Source: Heterobilharzia americana
Lineage: Eukaryota; Platyhelminthes; Trematoda; Strigeidida; Schistosomatidae
Direction of reading: 5' to 3'
NCBI GenBank assembly: GCA_944470555.2
Contig: OX104134.1
Coordinates: forward strand, 102,728,701 to 102,792,700
DNA length: 64,000 nucleotides
Within the stretch, counting starts at the first letter, position 1. Each line of letters starts with the position of its first letter. Positions 61,660 to 64,000 of this stretch are shown here, piece after piece. The position numbers were made by a program, and so were the translations under genes. The notes below the pieces were generated by a model, which had not been told where the DNA came from, did no database searches, and saw nothing but the letters and a program-made list of their open reading frames with translations.

Positions 61660-64000
61660 CAATTAACCAATGTATCTTCTCGACTCTCGACGAAAGCAAA
61701 AGTAAACATGGGGACATGGAATGTTCGCACAATGTTTGAAGTCAGCAGAGCTGCCCAAACTGCGAAACAGATGAGAAGATATAGCATAGAAGTGCTTGGA
61801 ATCTGCGAGAAATCTGCAAATGGAATGGAAGTGGACCCTCCAAACTATCAACTGGCTAGCCAATAATCTACTCAGATGTTGTCACAAAGACGACAACCAC
61901 GAGCACATTGAGTTTCGCAGTGGCTATCATCATGTCCCCAACTGCATCGAAGGCCCTCTTTCATGCAGTGGGAACCAATCTCCTCATGCAAGATCGCGAT
62001 CATGACAGCAAGATTCAACTCAAAAGGAAGGAAAGTCACAATCATACAATGCTACGCTACCCTACGCACCTGCGAATGATGCAGATCAAGAGAAGAAGTA
62101 GGAATTCCACAGACAACTGCAGTCAGATGGCGACGTCGAAATTCTAATGGGTGACATGAATACCAGCCAAACGGGGAGCGGACAACACAGGAAGAGGACC
62201 CAATCACGGGTCGAAAATCAGTCGGTGAAATGAATGGGGATGGAGAGCTGTTTGCGGACTTCTGCGTATTTAATGATTTTGTGATTAGATTCAGGCTGTG
62301 TGCACACAAGGATATTCACAAGGCAAAGACATGGAGCAGATGTAGGTTCACACCACTCACTGTCTAGTTTAGGCTTCCAAAGAGTCCGGCAGCAGACCAC
62401 AGTTCAGGTTCAACACCCAGAATCTGAGGGACGAAACCGCAAAGGAAATCTTCACGTCAGTCTCTAGGACAAAATGGAAGGCAATGAGCAACAATCTTGG
62501 AGAAAACTGCGTGGAGGAACACCGGAACTCTTCGTAACGTTTGGAAAGAAACCTGCACAACCGTATTGGGAAGGAAGAAGAAGAGGCAGCACAAGGAAGG
62601 GATCTCAACGGACACATGGAAACTGATGGAGGGGGGAGAGGAAGACAGTGAAGCAGAGGATGAACCAGTGCAGTGCAGCGCAGGGATGAGCAACGGTCAG
62701 AGAAACTGAACACAACCTATAAAACACTACACTGAGCAGAGAAAGGAAGAAGAGTGCGCGCAAAAACAAAAGACACTTCTACGATACGCCTGCAAGTGGA
62801 GCAGAACAGGCTGCAGGTAGGAGATACCTGACAACATTATATCGAATAACCAGGGAAGAGATCGACTCATATGAAACCGATGGGAGGAAACCAAAGAAAA
62901 CGATGGGCTGGCCACCTTAAAATACTCGAATCGGCCACCACCTGCAACTCACTCAGAAACACAACCAGCAGCCCAGCCACAAAACCATCAGTAAGCACCA
63001 ACCCTCTGACAAAAGCGGAAGTGAAGTCCGAAACGCCATAAAGTTGCTGAAATCCTGGAAAGCGGCAGGACCCGGCAGAATTCCTCCAGAAGCCCTGGAA
63101 ACAGACGCAGAGACAACAGCGGCGGACATGCTCACACCACTGCAGCGTAAGGTTTGGAAGGAAGGAAGGAAAGGGTACCGGCCGATCGGAGGAAGGGGAA
63201 CCGAATTGTTTGCAAGAACTGGCGCAGAATCAAGCTCCTGCACCACCTGCTCAAGCAAAATGTCGAGCCGCATTGTCCTGGAGAGATTGAAAAACGCTCT
63301 GGGTTCAGCTAGATCACGATCGGAACAGGTTGGCTGGCCCCAGGAAAAGCGATTCACCTCGAGTACAACTTCCAGTGCTACGCTACACATCATCACAAAA
63401 CAGACCATAGAACTGCAACTGGGAAGTCTTTTGGAAACTGCTTCAACTCTGCGAAGTACCACGAACCTTTACTGAACTCATTCGACAGCTATATGCTACT
63501 TGATGCTAAGTGCTGAGTGATGGAAAGCTCAGTGATGCCTCCGAAGCAGAGACAGGAATAAGACAAGGCTGACAGACACCTATCAACACTGATGTCCCTC
63601 CAGACTGTGGTAGACCAGATCATGCAGCAAACCATGAGGACAGAGAAGATGGGCATGCGCTGGCTGGACCGATGAGAACACCTCAGGAGAAGTTTTGGAT
63701 TTCACCGCCGATGATGATGATTTATGTACAATGTCTTGTTGTACAAACTCGAACATCTACAGACCATAAATAACAGGTTGGCAGAACAGGTGAGGCAGCG
63801 AAAACAGGACTTCAAGTGAATATAGAGAAGACAGCGGTGATGAAGATACACAAACAACAACAACAACATGCACCGATCACTATCAACGGGAGAAACCGAA
63901 AGGAAGTGGCTCATTTCACCTACTACCAACGCAGCGTCGTTTTAACTACAGACGGCACAGGCACAGATGAGGATGTCAAAGCAGCCAGGATCGCAAAGAA
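61660..64000 (+). mobile_element. RTE-type non-LTR retrotransposon, endonuclease and RT, runs off the window
   Basis: The broken frame starts near 61680: STKAKVNMGTWNVRTMFEVS, the N-terminus of the apurinic-type endonuclease of RTE elements (the TWNVRT motif holds a catalytic Asn), then AKQMRRYSIEVLGICE. Later blocks: AIMTARFNSK (62010), GDGELFADFCVFNDFVI (62240), HKDIHKAKTWSRC (62310), IKLLKSWKAAGPGRIPPEAL (63050), SRIVLERLKNALGS (63270), DGKLSDASEAETGIRQG (63520) and EDVKAARIAK at the edge. The layout is collinear with a full-length RTE, unlike the 5'-truncated copies at 9.6, 38.3 and 48.8 kb. Frameshifts and stops make it inactive. The 3' end lies beyond 64000. Confidence 0.85.

Overview
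The window looks like a repeat-rich, intron-dominated piece of a schistosome (blood fluke, Trematoda) nuclear genome. The reasons are short tRNA-headed SINEs that carry hammerhead ribozymes of the Smα type, decayed Penelope-like, RTE, CR1-like and Ty3/gypsy elements of the kinds known from Schistosoma, AT-rich DNA with microsatellites, and isolated exons separated by kilobases. A run of N marks an assembly gap at 42,100-42,187. No complete host gene, canonical tRNA or rRNA gene was found. The species call is an inference from repeat families.

Host coding content is sparse. On the + strand, exons at 22,680, 25,439, 28,674 and 34,492 belong to a regulator of G-protein signalling (RGS) gene. The first half of an R4-type RGS domain lies in the 34.5 kb exon, splice phases agree, and the 22.7 and 25.4 kb exons behave as alternatives feeding the same downstream exon. 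The second half of the RGS domain was not found. On the - strand, 45,842-45,560 is the first coding exon of a TASK-type two-pore-domain potassium channel, ending inside the first pore filter; its next exon was not found. Unassigned candidate exons lie at 12,029 (+), 18,280-18,515 (-, membrane), 36,557 (+) and 50,704 (+); the last two are phase-compatible.

Mobile DNA by region: Penelope-like element (PLE) at 6.35-7.9 kb (-); RTE remnant at 9.6-11.3 kb (+); three head-to-head pairs of hammerhead SINEs at 14.3-14.7, 15.6-16.1 and 20.6-21.4 kb; a nested palindromic PLE cluster at 25.7-27.2 kb with two different GIY-YIG nuclease remnants; scattered SINEs at 29-45 kb; RTE 3' ends at 38.3-38.85 and 48.84-49.36 kb (-); gypsy LTR/3'-end copy at 51.3 kb (+) facing a decayed gypsy pol at 52.5-55.2 kb (-); two tandem CR1-like copies at 56.5-60.4 kb (-) separated by a SINE; and an RTE running off the right edge from 61.66 kb (+).

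The most striking structure is at 20.6-21.4 kb: two nearly identical 327-bp SINE copies in inverted orientation, each with a hammerhead whose conserved core is intact, bracketed by a 15-bp direct repeat. A transcript across it would be a long hairpin. Second is a shared nuclease-deletion junction in two PLE copies, suggesting a nuclease-less subfamily. Element boundaries are approximate because they were judged by eye.
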